Below are positions 40,543 through 51,779 of a stretch of 64,000 bases of DNA, piece after piece (the stretch's first letter is position 1; the number at the start of each line of letters is the position of its first letter). Source of the DNA: Ichthyophis bannanicus (taxonomy: Eukaryota > Chordata > Amphibia > Gymnophiona > Ichthyophiidae); contig CM066033.1 of NCBI GenBank assembly GCA_033557465.1, positions 1,352,693,834 to 1,352,757,833 of the forward strand, in the 5' to 3' direction. The translations under genes and the position numbers were made by a program. The notes under the pieces were generated by a model that searched no databases, was not told the DNA's origin, and saw only the letters and a list, made by a program, of their open reading frames with translations.

Positions 40543-42455
40543 CCGATGGCTGCCAGCGGGTTCAAGAAGTGTGATTGGTGCAAGAAATTTATGTCTCTCA
40601 CCGACAACATGACTGTAGCCTCTGATGCCTCGGGCCCCACCATGACCAGCTGGCCTGTGGCCCATGTGGCAAGATGTCATCGAAGGCACTGAGGAGCCAT
40701 CAACATCAGCGTGAATGAATCTTTTCTGACTCCGTGTCCAGCCGGGCTCGGACTTCGTCAGAGGCCTCGACATCTCGGGAGTCCGATCCCGAGCACTGTC
40801 GAGGCTCCTCTGAGAAGGGGTCGCCTTCTCGGGAACACAGAAGGAAGAAAAAGCTCGCGAGGGTGACGTCGGTGGACGCTCTTGGCCCCTCAAAGGCCAG
40901 GTCGCATAGCCCCGACCGACGCCCTGGGCTCTCAGAGTTGGAGAGGCCTTCGAAGTTACCTTGTGTGGAGCCGGAGTCCCCGAGTCACGTGAGTGCAGTT
41001 GTCCTCGTGGACTCTCCCCTGGGGGAGCCGACGTCGGGCCCGATGCCGTCGGGGACCGAGTCGGGGGCTGCTGAGTCTACTGAGCTCGGACTCAGGTTGA
41101 CGGCCTTGGAGAGCAGCTTGGCTGCCTTCATGGAAAAGCAGCGGGTGCTGATCGCTGGTCTGACTGGAGCATCTGCCCTGACCACCGGGACCTCGACGTC
41201 CAAGTCGACCCCGGAGACTGAGACGATCCTTGAGTCGAAGTCTCAAGTTGACCCTCTGTCAAGGTCCCCCTCGACCTCCTGCGTGGGGCCGAGGTCGTCG
41301 ACGCCGATACCCTCGGCGTCAGGGCGGGTGGCATCGAAGCCCACACGGCCGGAGCCGCTCGATTCCTCCTCGGAGTCGTCGGACTGGGAGACGGAGGACG
41401 AGGAGTCCCCGGACACCTTCCAGACCCGGTATGTCCCTTCTGACTCACCGGAGTCCAAGCCTTGGAGAAGGTCCCTCCTGGAGGATACCCAGTTCTCGGA
41501 CTTCGTGAGGGACATGGCCAAAGCTTTGGCCTTCCCCGCAGATGCCGAGGAGGAGCCTCGAGCCGAAGAGCTCGATTCATTCCAGTATGACTCTCCGCCT
41601 AAGGTGGCCTTTACTGTACCGGTTCCTCCGATGCTGGAACGGCTGCTCTTCCGCATGTGGGAGGCACCAGCCTCGGCGCCGGTTCTTAGCAAATGGGTCG
41701 ATTCCATCTATCGAGTCCGTAAGAGCCCTGGGTTCCAGAAGGCACAACTACCGCACCACTCCATGGTTGTGGAATCGGCCATGCATCATCTGAAGAGTCA
41801 GAAGATGCACTCCTCGGTGCCCCCCAGCCGGGAGACCCGGAACCTGGATGCCCTCGGTAGAAAGTGCTTCCAGGGCTCTATGCTGTCTTGCCGTGTCCAG
41901 ACTTACCAGCTGTACATGGGCATGTACCTCTGAGACCTGGCAAAGGAAATTGCTGGGTTCTCAGCTGGCCTCTCCGAGGAAACTTTGCAGAGGTTCAAAG
42001 CTTTGTCATCGGGGATTCAAGAGTGCTCAAAGTTTATCTCTCGAGCAGCCTATGATGGCTTCGAGGCTTCGGCCCGGGTAGCCGCGGCTGGCATTGGTGC
42101 ATACCGTCAGGCCTGGCTACAGTCTTCAGATCTGCAGCCATGGGTACCGGACAAGTTGGTCGATGTTCCTTGCCGAGGTGAGAACCTTTTTGGCAAACCC
42201 ATGGCTGAAAAGGCTGCAGAAATCGAGACTGAGACTCTCACCAGGACAAGGCTGTCCAGAAAGACTTCTGCCCCTTCTCAGAGAAAGAAGGGCTCGGGGA
42301 AGAAGCCCTTTTTCCCAAGGAAGGGTACTGCCTGCAAATCCTACCCTCAATTCCAGGCCTCTACAGCTCTCCAACAGGATCAGCAGGCCAAGGGGCAGGG
42401 ACATGGGCCTTGTAGGCAGAAAACCTCCAAGCCGCCAGCTCCGGCTCCTGCATAG
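40543..42455 (+). pseudogene. DIRS-A copy 2 gag
   Basis: It starts MAASGFKKCDWCKKFMSLTD at 40543. The rest of the Cys/His head is frameshifted. The main body is open at 40734-41933 (399 codons): Ser-rich, then FSDFVRDMAKALAFPADAEE and KAQLPHHSMVVESAMHHLKS. TGA at 41932 interrupts it within MYL-DLAKEIA. The end is open at 41985-42455 (CSKFISRAAYDGFEASARV, PWVPDKLVDVPCRGENLFGK, Lys/Ser-rich tail) and stops at TAG 42453. This copy keeps the stretch between head and body that is missing in copy 1. Confidence 0.82.
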
Positions 42456-44743
42456 CAGAGAGCGAAGTTTTGACTCCCACTGCATAGCCTCTCCTCCACA
42501 GCTGGCTCCACTCAGCACAGGAGGCCGGCTGACACTGTACGCCCACAGGTGGTCAGCCATAACAGGGGATATCTGGGTACTGAGCATAGTCCAGAAGGGC
42601 TACTTGCCTCCACTTCAGCCAGTTACCCCCTCCTGTTTTTCAGGGGAGCCTCCAAGACTTCCTCTTCACAGGAACCTCCTCCTTCAGGAGTTGGCAAGTC
42701 TTCTAAAGGAGCACGCGGTGGAACCGGTGCCTCACAGCCTGAAAGGGCAAGGCTTCTATTCCAGGTACTTTCTGGTACCAAAAAGGACAGGAGGCCTCGA
42801 GCCCATCCTAGACTTGCGAAATCTCAACAAGTTCCTGGAGAGGGAAAAGTTTAAGATGCTCACCCTTGGGATACTGCTGCCCTACCTCCAGCAGGGAGAT
42901 TGGCTATGCTCCTTAGACCTAAAGGATGCTTATACTCACATCCTCATTCATCCAGACCACAGACAATATCTCATATTTGTAGTGGGAGGAAATCCTTTTC
43001 AGTACAAGGTACTTCCATTTGGCCTAACCTCCGCTCCCAGGGTTTTCACCAAGTGCCTGGCGGTGGTAGCGGCCTATCTCAGAAACCAGGGCATCTTTGT
43101 CTTCCCATACCTGGACGACTGGCTCATCAGGGGTCAGTCTCCACAGGAGACCAGACAAGCCACCCTTCGCACTGTATCTCTTCTCCAGCCTCTAGGCTTT
43201 GTCATAAACTTCGCAAAGTCCAATTTTCTCCCCTCACAGAACAGAGAGTTCATAGGGGCAAGACTAGATACCCTTCAGGCAAAGGCTTATTTGCCCGAGG
43301 GCAGGGCCCACAGGCTGATGGGCTTGGCCAAACAGTTCCATAGCGGTTCTCTGGTCTCCGCCAGACACTTACTGAGGCTCTTGGGCCACATGGCATCCAC
43401 AGTCCATGTAACTCCGAATGCCCGTCTGCACATGCGGCCTGCTCAGTGGTGCCTCAGAGCTCAGTGGGTGCAAGCCACAGGAGACTTAAGAGACAGAGTA
43501 AGGGTGTCCAAACTACTAGTGGACTCCCTGCGGTGGTGGCTACATCTCCCAAACCTTGTCAAGGGAGTGCCTTTCCAAGTGCCGCCACACACACAGGTGC
43601 TGACAACCGATGCTTCCTTACAGGGTTGGGGGGCACATTGCCAGGGTGCATGCTCTCAGGGCCTCTGGTCTCCTTGGGAGGCAACACAGCAGATCAATCT
43701 GTTGGAGTTGTGAGCTATCTGCTTGGCTCTACAGACTTTCTCTCATGTTCTCTCTCACCAGTCTGTCTTAGTTCAGACAGACAATCAAGTGGCAATATTC
43801 TATGTGAACAAGTAGGGAGACACAGGATCCAGGCTTCTGTGTCAGGAAGCACAAGCTCTTTGCTCCCTAGCAGTCAAACAAGGCATGTTTCTCAAAGCAG
43901 TTTATATACCTGGCCAGGAGAATTACCTAGCAGACAGGTTAAGCAGTATTTTACAGCCTCACGAATGGCACTTGAATCCACTAGTGGGCCAACAGATCTT
44001 TCTAAGATTTATTTATTTAGCATTTCTTTTATACCGCGCTATTAACATCAGTGCGTTGTACATCAAAACAGAACATATACATTGCAGGCTAACTTGAAAC
44101 TTGGATAAACAAGGGTAAAACATCAACAGTTATTACATTGTCACGTATCTACAGTTATTTACATGGTGAGTGTATTTCCCTATCGGGTCTACACCGAAAA
44201 GTATCTTGTGAATAGGTAGTGCTTTAGGGCCTTTCTGAATTGGGTTATGTTGGTGATAACTCTCATGTCTGGGGGGAGGGCATCCCAGGCTGTGGGAGCA
44301 TAGATGCTGAAGGCTCTGTTAGTTGTTGCCTTTGGGCATCTCGTTATTTCTTTCGGGACTGTAGATGGGATCTTCCAACTGTCGATCTCTTTGCAAGTCC
44401 ACTGAACCGGCAGCTGCCCAGGTTCTGTTCCAGACAACCGCATCCTCTGAGAATAGCAGCAGATGCGTTTCTGATTTCTTGGTCTACGGGCCTACTATAT
44501 GCGTTTCCTCCCATGCCTCTAGTGGCCCGTACCTTGTTCAGGGTTCTTCAGGACAAGGCCTCTGTGATTCTGGAACCCCCCAGATGGCCAAGGCAACCGT
44601 GGTTCCCACTCCTTCTGCAGTTGTCCGTGGACACTCCACTCCCTCTGGGGGTGCAACCTGATCTCCTGTCTCAGGACCAGGGATCTCTCCTGCACCCCAA
44701 CCTCAAATCCCTCAATCTGATGGCCTGGCTGCTGAAAGGATAG
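42094..44743 (+). pseudogene. DIRS-A copy 2 pol (RT, RNase H, C-terminal region), split
   Basis: The open frame of 539 codons at 42094-43713 overlaps the gag end in another frame. It holds STGGRLTLYAHRWS, CSLDLKDAYTHILIHPDH, YLDDWLIRGQS and the RNase H start TTDASLQGWGAHCQ. A TGA at about 43711 is followed by decayed RNase H (QTDNQVAIFYVNK, then a stop at 43813; GQENYLADRLSSILQPHEW). After W the reading continues without a stop into HLNPLVGQQIF, unlike copy 1. The L2-like insertion follows at 44011, and the C-terminal region resumes at about 44366-44743 (PTVDLFASPLNRQLPRFC, YAFPPMPLVARTLF). Confidence 0.83.
44011..44362 (-). mobile_element. L2-like LINE fragment inserted in DIRS-A copy 2
   Basis: On the minus strand it encodes KATTNRAFSIYAPTAWDALP and ITQFRKALKHYLFTRYFSV, then a tail with GATGTTAATAGCGCGGTATA and AAAT repeats (44011-44022). 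Sequence on both sides is DIRS-A pol, so it inserted after copy 2 was in place. Confidence 0.78.
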
Positions 44744-45777
44744 TTCTAGCTCCCTTACTTCTACCTAAGGAAGTGGAAGAGGTGGGGTTGGCTTCTAGGA
44801 GGCAATCCACCCAGAAGTCTTATGCCCTCAAGTGGCGTAGGTTCTCCACCTGGTGTGCTCAGCGCCAGGAGGACCCTTTTTCATGCCTGGTGCCGGTGGT
44901 GCTGCAGTATCTGCTTCACCTGTCAGACCTAGGCCTTAAATCCAACTCTGTTTGGGTCCACCTCAGTGCTTTATCGGCGCACCATTCACCGGTGGAGGGA
45001 CAGTCTCTGTCGGGCCACCGCTTGGGGTCCCGCCTCCTGGGAGGTCTGGTTTTGCTCAAGCCTCCGGTTCGTCCACCAGCCACTGAGTGGGATTTGAATG
45101 TGGTCTTAAGCAATTTACTCGCCCACCGTTTGAGCTGATGGCTACCTGTCATTTATGATTCCTTTCTTGGAAGGCGTTGTTCTTGGTAGCTCTTACCTTG
45201 GCCAGGCGTGTGAGTGAACTCCAAGCTCTGGTTTCTGATAGACCGTGCACACGGTTCTATAGGAACAGGGTGGTCTTACGGACTCATCCTGTGTTCCTTC
45301 CAAAGGTTGTCTCCTCCTTCCACCTCAATCAGGAGGTGGTTCTTCCAACATTCTTTCCCAGGCCGCACGCCAGCTGGGCTGAAACAGTGTTGCGTACCCT
45401 GGACTTTAGAAGGGCGTTGTCCTTTTACATAGACCGTACGCAGGGGCATCGAAGGGCTGCTCAGCTCTTCATATCTTTTGACCCTAATAAACTGTGGTTA
45501 CCTGTCTCCAAGCGTACGTTGTCCATTTGGGTAGCGGATTGTATCGCCTGGGCGTACAGGGCAGCCGGCCTCTCCTTGCAGGGTCGAGTCACGGCCCACC
45601 GTGTCAGGGCGAAAACCGCGTCAGTAGCTCATCTCAGCTCTGTTCCGTTGGCAGACATCTGCTGGGCCGCTACTTGGTCTTCAAGCCAGACTTTTGCGGC
45701 CCATTAGTGCCTCGAGAGGGAGTCCCAAAGGGACAGTGCTTTCGGACAGGCGGTATTCCGTAATCTCTTTGAGGTTT
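44740..45777 (+). pseudogene. DIRS-A copy 2 tyrosine recombinase
   Basis: The N-terminal and core-binding part is open at 44773-45138 (EEVGLASRRQSTQKSYALKW, PVVLQYLLHLSDLGLKSNSV). A frameshift follows, then the catalytic domain at 45177-45707: LARRVSELQALVSD, PVSKRTLSIWVADCIAWAY, TAHRVRAKTASVAHLSSV, AATWSSSQTFAAH. The next codon, the catalytic Tyr in copy 1 (TAC), is TAG here (45705-45707). Sequence continues CLERESQRDSAFG after the stop to the end at 45777. Two independent lesions make it inactive. Confidence 0.85.
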
Positions 45778-45918
45778 AGGCAACTCCTACCCTCCGGCCC
45801 TTGTGTTGCGCTACCGTACGGGGGCGTTCTCAGAGAAGATTCTTATCACGGATGCTGAGGCTCTGGAGGGAGCTACGTTTTTCAGCTTTGGGTTCCCGGT
45901 AGCCTAGAGCTGGGGAGT

Positions 45919-46016
45919 CCCATATGTGAGGACTGATTTCCTGCTTGGTCCTGGAGAAAGATTAGTTACTCACCTGTAACAGGTGTTCTCCAGGAGCAGC
46001 AGGAATCAGTCCTCAC
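45919..46016 (+). repeat. DIRS-A copy 2, internal complementary region
   Basis: It parallels 18577-18674 and joins complements of the left and right termini (CTGGAGAAAG/ATTAGTTACTC). It is about 98 bp long. Confidence 0.85.
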
Positions 46017-46100
46017 GACCCTCCCGCCTCCCCTGGGAGTTGCAGTCATATACTTCATTTTTGTTTTTTTGTTTTTTGATGTCTTTTAGCTATGTCATCA

Positions 46101-46238
46101 GACTGAGCAAGATGGCACCCTTGGGCGGGAAGGGGACCGTGCATGCATGCTGCATTCCCAAAGGCTTTCCTTGAAAGCTGGGGAAATGCTCCGCACTGGG
46201 GCTCCGTCGGCGCTGACGTCACCCATATGTGAGGACTG
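46101..46238 (-). repeat. DIRS-A copy 2, right ITR (CpG-decayed)
   Basis: It is inverse to 40161-40298. The NRF1-type site reads GTGCATGCATGC here rather than GCGCATGCGC, a change expected from CpG deamination. Confidence 0.85.
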
Positions 46239-46283
46239 ATTCCTGCTGCTCCTGAAGACCACCTGTTACAGGTGAGTAACTAC

Positions 46284-46307
46284 TCTTTATCAGGTATGAT
46301 CAAAATT
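46284..46307 (+). mobile_element. DIRS-B right end, continuation after DIRS-A copy 2
   Basis: ATCAGGTATGATCAAAATTT at about 46289-46308 matches the inverse of the DIRS-B internal complementary region. It completes the terminal sequence broken off at 40137. Confidence 0.65.
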
Positions 46308-46619
46308 TCTCCTTCATGGAAGTCAGTAAATAGTCCCCAATGAGAATAATGGGATTTTCCTTAACAAATTTGCATTAATAATGTTGGTTTGCAAGACTGT
46401 TCTTCCCAAACAGAAATTGTATCAAAGCAGCTTAAAAGAAAGAAAAACAAATTGTAGATCAGGAGAAGAAAGATGAAAAAGTAATGGCTGGTCATGAGTT
46501 GGGCAGCCATGTAACCTCGTGAAAGAACTATATTTTAAACTGTTTTTTTTTTAAACTGAGCTTGAGAAGTCTGTCTTTAGATCCAATGCAGTAGATTCCA
46601 AAATGATGGTGCCTGAAAA
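46308..46619. other. Intronic sequence, nothing recognised
   Basis: No repeat or coding pattern that I can name. Confidence 0.4.
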
Positions 46620-46795
46620 ACAAAGTGACCCAACATTGACATATTTTATTAGACTATATGGTGGTACATGAGGCAGTGGAGGATGACGTGACATGCTCAA
46701 GGCTACAAGAAGTATAAACTGAGTTCAAACCCTGGCTTCCCTGGAGCTCAGCCTGCTGTTCTAATTACTGGACTACTCTTCCATTCAGTAATTGC
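46620..46795 (-). repeat. Decayed tRNA-headed SINE, minus strand
   Basis: On the minus strand the right end gives GGAAGAGTAGTCCAGTAATT, AGAACAGCAG and GGGTTTGAACTC (B-box-like). A decayed core (CTTGTAGCCTTGAGCATGTC) follows on the left. It is an older relative of the SINE at 51199-51452, without the B-box duplication. Confidence 0.6.
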
Positions 46796-47499
46796 AAAGT
46801 GGGCCAGTACATGTTCAGCAGTGTACATTTATATGCAATCAACCTCATTATTTTTAATTGAAAAATAATCAACTATATACCTGGTTTACTTTGAACTCCT
46901 GTCTAAGCAGACAGATTTTGTGACAGCAGATTTTGTGTATGTTTTCTTTCTTTATGTAATGCAGTTTTGAAACAAGTTCTTAATGTGATGTTTCTAATTT
47001 GCATTGGTTTGGATTTTGTTTGTCCAATTTGGCTTGTTCTGCTTTTCTCTCTTGAGCATAGACACATACATCTGGCATCTTGTGTAGCGTGATAATTATA
47101 CATTTTAATTTATCGATAACGGGCTGAGCTATTGTCATAATAATCTCAAAGGGGCTTAGAGTGGCAGAAGGGGGGGACTTCAGAGAAGTCCAATTTAGGT
47201 GGAGAAGTATTAGAGCTGGGAGATTTCTGAGAATTAAAGAGACAAAATGACATACTCCAGAATATTTTAGCATGGGAATAGATTCACTGCCCATATATAA
47301 AAGGTAAAAGACAGATGATAAGTATTTCTTGCCAAGAAGATAAAAGAATATTAATATCAGAACAGATGCCATGGTATCTTTTATTGATAGAAATTTGCAG
47401 AAAACGTAGAAAATTCTTGAATAGGAACGCTATAAGCTATATATTTTTCTTTTATAATAATCTTAAGCCAAAATCAAACAGGCACATGTATATAGTCAC
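46796..47499. other. Intronic sequence, nothing recognised
   Basis: AT-rich, with overlapping short open frames (46903-47103 and 46980-47372, minus) that share no family motif. I see no exon. Confidence 0.45.
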
Positions 47500-47795
47500 C
47501 TAACCTTGTAAATAGTAGCTAGGCAGCACGGTTGCTACTGCACTGCCATCGACCCTACTGCCTAGCCTGTATTATAGCTACCTAAACGAGCAGCCAAGCT
47601 ACAGCGTAACATGTACATAGTTACCCCAGTTAGTCCAAGTTGCAAAACCCTGTTTTTTGTAAGTCCAGTATGGGAGCCGCCTGTACTTTACAAACCTGCT
47701 GTTACTTGTAAACTGAGCTGACTTTAAGAAGCGCGGTATAGAAAAGACATTAAATAAATATAGAAAAGACATTAAATAAATAAAATAAATAAATA
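47500..47795 (+). mobile_element. L2-like LINE or SINE 3' tail
   Basis: It ends with ACTGAGCTGACTTTAAGAAG, CGCGGTATAG and AAAT repeats. The unit TAGAAAAGACATTAAATAAA is present twice in tandem (47728-47770). There is no ORF. Confidence 0.6.
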
Positions 47796-47924
47796 TGGTT
47801 AATATCCCATCAAGTGCTTAAAATCATGTGCATCCAAGGCAAAAATATTACAGAATATATAGCTTAGCTATTTTAAACTAGAGCGCTTACAGCTGATATC
47901 AACCTATATATAACTGGTGAGCCA

Positions 47925-50640
47925 TCAACGACATATGGAACGTTCATTCTATCTCTAATAAACTTGCTTTTGTACATGACCTTTTTATTTCCCTCTCATT
48001 TCACCTCCTTGCCTTAACTGAGACCTGGCTTCTTTCCGATGACACTGCTTCTATTGCCGCTCTTTGTCATGGTGGCTTTACGTTTTCCCCACACTCCTTG
48101 TCCCACTGGACGTGGTGGGGGTATTGGGTTTCTGTTGTCTCTCTCTTGTCACTTCCAGGCCCTCATGCCACCTCTCTCATTCCACTCTCTCCTTTGAATT
48201 CCACTCCATTTGACTCTTCACTCCTCTTCCTCTCCGAATAGCTGTTATCTATCGTCGTCCTGACATTTCCGTCTCTACTTTTCTTTCTGATTTTGATTCC
48301 TGGCTTTCTACCTTTCTTCTCCCTTCCTTCGCCACTCTTATTCTTGGTGACTTTAACATTCATGTCGACAACCCCTCTGATCCCCCTGCTTTAAAGCTTC
48401 TCTCCCTTACCTCCTCACATAACCTTCAGCTCTGTTCCACTGCCCCCACTCACCAACATGGTCACTGCCTTGACTTAATTTTCTTCTTTTACTGTTCACC
48501 CTCCAATTTCTGTAACTCTATCCTTCCCTTTTCTGACCACCACCTTTTAAGCTTTACTATTCATCATACCCTGCCCCAGCCTCGTCCTCTCTGCACTAAC
48601 CTATTTAGAAACCTCCTTGCTATTGATCCTTTAGCTCTTTCCTCCACTATTTCCTCATCGCTTTCATCCACTCTGCTTTCTAAAATCTATTGATGAGGCT
48701 GTGACCTCTTATAAAACTGCACTCTCCTCTACCCTTGATGCTTTTGCCCCCCTCATCCCACGTCCTGTTAGGTGTTCTTCTCCCCAGCCCTGGCTCTCCC
48801 CCACTGCCCGTTATCTGCGCTCTTGTGCCTGCTCTGCTGAGCGTGCCTGGCTCAATTCCCATTCTTATCCTGATTTTCTCCACTTTAAATTCATGCTCTT
48901 CTCCTTCCAATTAGCCATTGCACTTTTCAAACAAATCTACTTCATCCATCTGACTAACTCTCCTCTAATCCTTGTTGTCTCTTTAGCACACTCAATTCTC
49001 TCCTTAGTGTGCCTCCACCCCTGATTCCTCCCTCCCTTCCTGCCCAAACCTTGGCTGACTACTTCCACGACAAAATGCACACGATCACCCACCAGTTCCC
49101 CTCCTCCCCCTCTTCCCCCCCTATTTCCCAATTCTCCCCCCCCCTACTTCTGCTTCCCTTTCTTCCTTCCCTATGGTCTCTGATAAGGAAACGTCACTCC
49201 TTCTCTCTTCCTCCAAACTTACTACCTGCTCTTCTGATCCCTTCCCCACTCATCTCCTTAGCTCCATCTTTTCAACTATTGTCCCTTCTATTTCTCATAT
49301 TCTTAACCTCTCTCTCTCCACTGCAACCTTCCCTTCTGATTTTCAAGCACGCTGTGGTTACACCCCTCCTAAAAAAAAACCCTCACTTGATCCCACCTGT
49401 TCTTCTAACTATCGACCCATCTCTCTCCTTCCTTTTATCTCTAAACTACTTGAGCGTGCAGTCCACCACCGTTGTCTTGATTTCCTCTCCTCTCATGCCC
49501 TCTTGGATCCTTTACAATCCGGCTTCCGTCCCCTACACTCCACTGAAACAGCTCTTACTAAGGTCTCTAATGATTTGTTCCTGGCTAAGTCCAAAGGCTT
49601 CTACTCTGTCCTCATTTTTCTCTATCTATCTGCTGCCTTTGTCACTGTTGACCATAACCACCTTCTTATCACCCTGTCCTCACTTGGTTTCAAAGACTCT
49701 GTACGATCTTGGTTCTCCTCCTATCTCTTCCATCGCTCTTTCAGTGTGTGCTTCGGTGGCTCCTCCTCTTCTTCAACCCTACTACCTGTAGGTGTTCCTC
49801 AGGGTTCCGTCTTAGGTCTGCTCCTGTTTTCTCTCTATACCCAATCCCTTGGTACCCTTATCTCTTCCCATGGCTTTCACTATCATCTCTTTGCCGACGA
49901 CTCTCAAATCTATCTTTCTGCACCTGTTATCTCTCCTGAAATCCAGTCTAAGATCTCACTCTGCCTCTCTGACATTGCTACCTGGTTGTCCCACCGCCGC
50001 TTAAAACTGAACATGGCCAAAACTGAACTCCTTATCTTTCCCCCGTATGCCTCTCCTCCTCTTTCCCCTTTCTCTGTGGATAACTCTGTAATCCTCCCTG
50101 TCTCTTCAGCACGTAACCTTGGTGTTATTTTTGATTCCTCTCTTTCTTTCTCTCCACATATCCAGCTCATTGCTAAAACATGCCATTTCTTTCTATGCAA
50201 TATCTGCAAAATTCTCCCTTTCCTCTCTGTTGATACCACTAAGATGATTGTCCACTCCTTAATCACCTCCCGTCTTGATTATTGTAACCTTCTCCTTGCT
50301 GGCCTCCCTGCGAGCCACCTCTTTCCTCTTCAGTCAATTCAACACTCTGCTGCTCGACTTATTTTCCGCCAGTCTCACTTTTCCCACATCACTCCTCTCC
50401 TCATCGCGCTTCATTGGTTCCCATCCATCTCCGTATCCAATTTAAACTTCTCCTCCTAACCTCTTCTGCCCCCAGTACCTTTCGTCTCTTATCTCTCCTT
50501 ATACCCCCTCTCGATTAGTCGCTCTTCTAATAGTCTTCGTTTATCTGTGCCCTTTACTCGTACTGCCAATTCCAGACTTCGCTCCTTCCAACTGACAGCA
50601 CCCTTTGCTTGGAATAGTCTTCCTATCTCTGTGCGCCAGG
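47925..50640 (+). pseudogene. L2 ORF2 (endonuclease and RT), frameshifted
   Basis: The endonuclease parts are AFVHDLFISLSFHLLALTET (about 47970), GDFNIHVDNPSDPP near 48350 and FSDHHLLSFTIHH near 48530; its catalytic Glu, Asn and His motifs are visible but in broken frames. The RT is open at 49173-50459 (428 codons): [75 protein letters not shown], catalytic FADDSQIYL, and DYCNLLLAGLPASHL. The palm Asp of the LDLSAAFDTVDH pattern is changed (Tyr-Leu-Ser-Ala-Ala-Phe-Val). The C-terminal end continues in another frame to about 50640. Confidence 0.83.
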
Positions 50641-50907
50641 TGTCCTCCCTGCCCATTTTCAAGTCCAGACTCAAATCTCACCTCTTCACTACTGCTTTTC
50701 GTTCCTGTCTTGCCCTATCTTGATCTCTCCATCAACTTTTGTTTACTTTGTCCTGTAAATTTTGTTATTTGTATTTTGTAACTAATTTTGTATTCTGTCT
50801 TATTAGATTGTGAGCTCTGATGAGCAGGGACTGTCTCTCTTGTATGTTTGTACAGCGCTTCATATGTTGCGGCGCTATATAAATGTTTAATAATAATAAT
50901 CACAGTG
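47925..50907 (+). mobile_element. L2 LINE, long copy with endonuclease, RT and intact tail
   Basis: About 3 kb runs from the endonuclease to the classical L2 3' end, GTACAGCGCTTCATATGTTG ... GGCGCTATATAAATG, followed by TAA repeats. The tail differs from the AAAT-tailed L2-like group elsewhere in the window, so this is a separate lineage. Pyrimidine-rich coding sequence (C/T bias on the plus strand) is striking. The true 5' end is not certain. Confidence 0.85.
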
Positions 50908-51198
50908 GTGTAAGTGTCATAGTTCTTGGAGAAATTGGAAGTGACTGCTGAGAAGTAGGCCTTATCTTTCAAAAGGAAAGATGAATGTTGAAAAATTGAG
51001 AAATAATTAGTGAGTGTTCTTGGTAAGATACAATGCACTTACTAGGAAACTTGAGAAGAAATTAAGTCCTAGAAACATTTTTATATTTTCTATTTCTATT
51101 TTGATTAATTTTATTATGAATTAGCAAGAAGGCCATGCATCACTAATTTCTTTCTTAGACTTGTCAGAGACTTAGTATCACATAAGTAACTTCTACAG
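50908..51198. other. Intronic sequence, nothing recognised
   Basis: AT-rich spacer between the L2 tail and the next SINE. Confidence 0.4.
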
Positions 51199-51452
51199 TG
51201 GAGGAGTAGCCTAATGGTTAGAGCATTGGCTTGAGAACAAAGAGATCAGGGTTCAATTCCCACTAGCAGTCCTTGTGGCCTTTGGCAACTCATCTAACCC
51301 TCCATTGCCCCAGAAAAATCCAAGTTATCAAAATCCAAGTTATCGATCTCCTGTGTTAATGTACATTACCAAATTTAAGTTACAACCTAAACCGCTTTGA
51401 CTGAAATGATAAAGCAGTATAAAAAAAAACCTGTTAAATAAATAAATACATG
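51199..51452 (+). repeat. tRNA-headed CORE-type SINE without B-box duplication
   Basis: Head GGAGGAGTAGCCTAATGGTT and AGAGCA (A box), GGGTTCAATTCCC (B box), core CTTGTGGCCTTTGGCAACTC then ATCTAACCCTCC, tail AAACCGCTTTGACTGAAATG with AAAT repeats. It has a single B-box region, unlike the copies at 28174, 36482 and 58045. Confidence 0.78.
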
Positions 51453-51779
51453 CATCAATAAAATGCTGTCCCAGATACAATAATCTGAAGAAGGATTTGA
51501 AAGGAGGGCAAAAGTCTTGAAGCCATCTGTGAACTGTTTTGCTCGTTTCTTGTTTACTAATATTGGGTGCATAGAGGTTTTGCCCTTGTTCTTTGTAGTA
51601 TGTCTTGAGAAGGTGAGGTTTTTGGGACAGGGAGCTCCCTTTCCCATTTTATCAGTTTGATATGTTACATTAACTGTCAAGTGCATCCCTGTTTTGGTCA
51701 ATTTGTGTTTTGCATTTCTGTTTACACTGTTGTTGCTATGTGAAAATGAATGAATGTGGAAGCAAGTTGGTTCTACATT
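51453..51779. other. Intronic sequence, nothing recognised
   Basis: No pattern that I can name. Confidence 0.4.

Larger units (their letters stand above)
40138..46283 (+). mobile_element. DIRS-A copy 2, full length with an L2-like insertion
   Basis: It has ITRs at 40161-40298 and 46101-46238, gag, RT/RNase H, recombinase and the internal complementary region (45919-46016). The right end reads GTTACAGGTGAGTAACTAC at 46283. It is 6146 bp long, including an L2-like fragment at 44011-44362. It lies inside the DIRS-B terminal repeat. Coding parts carry more stops than in copy 1, and the right ITR has lost CpGs, so this copy is older. Confidence 0.9.

Noticed and set aside
48680..49131. Minus-strand open frames rich in Gly, Glu and Arg
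   Set aside because: They are shadows of the pyrimidine-rich L2 coding strand; the endonuclease and RT motifs are on the plus strand.
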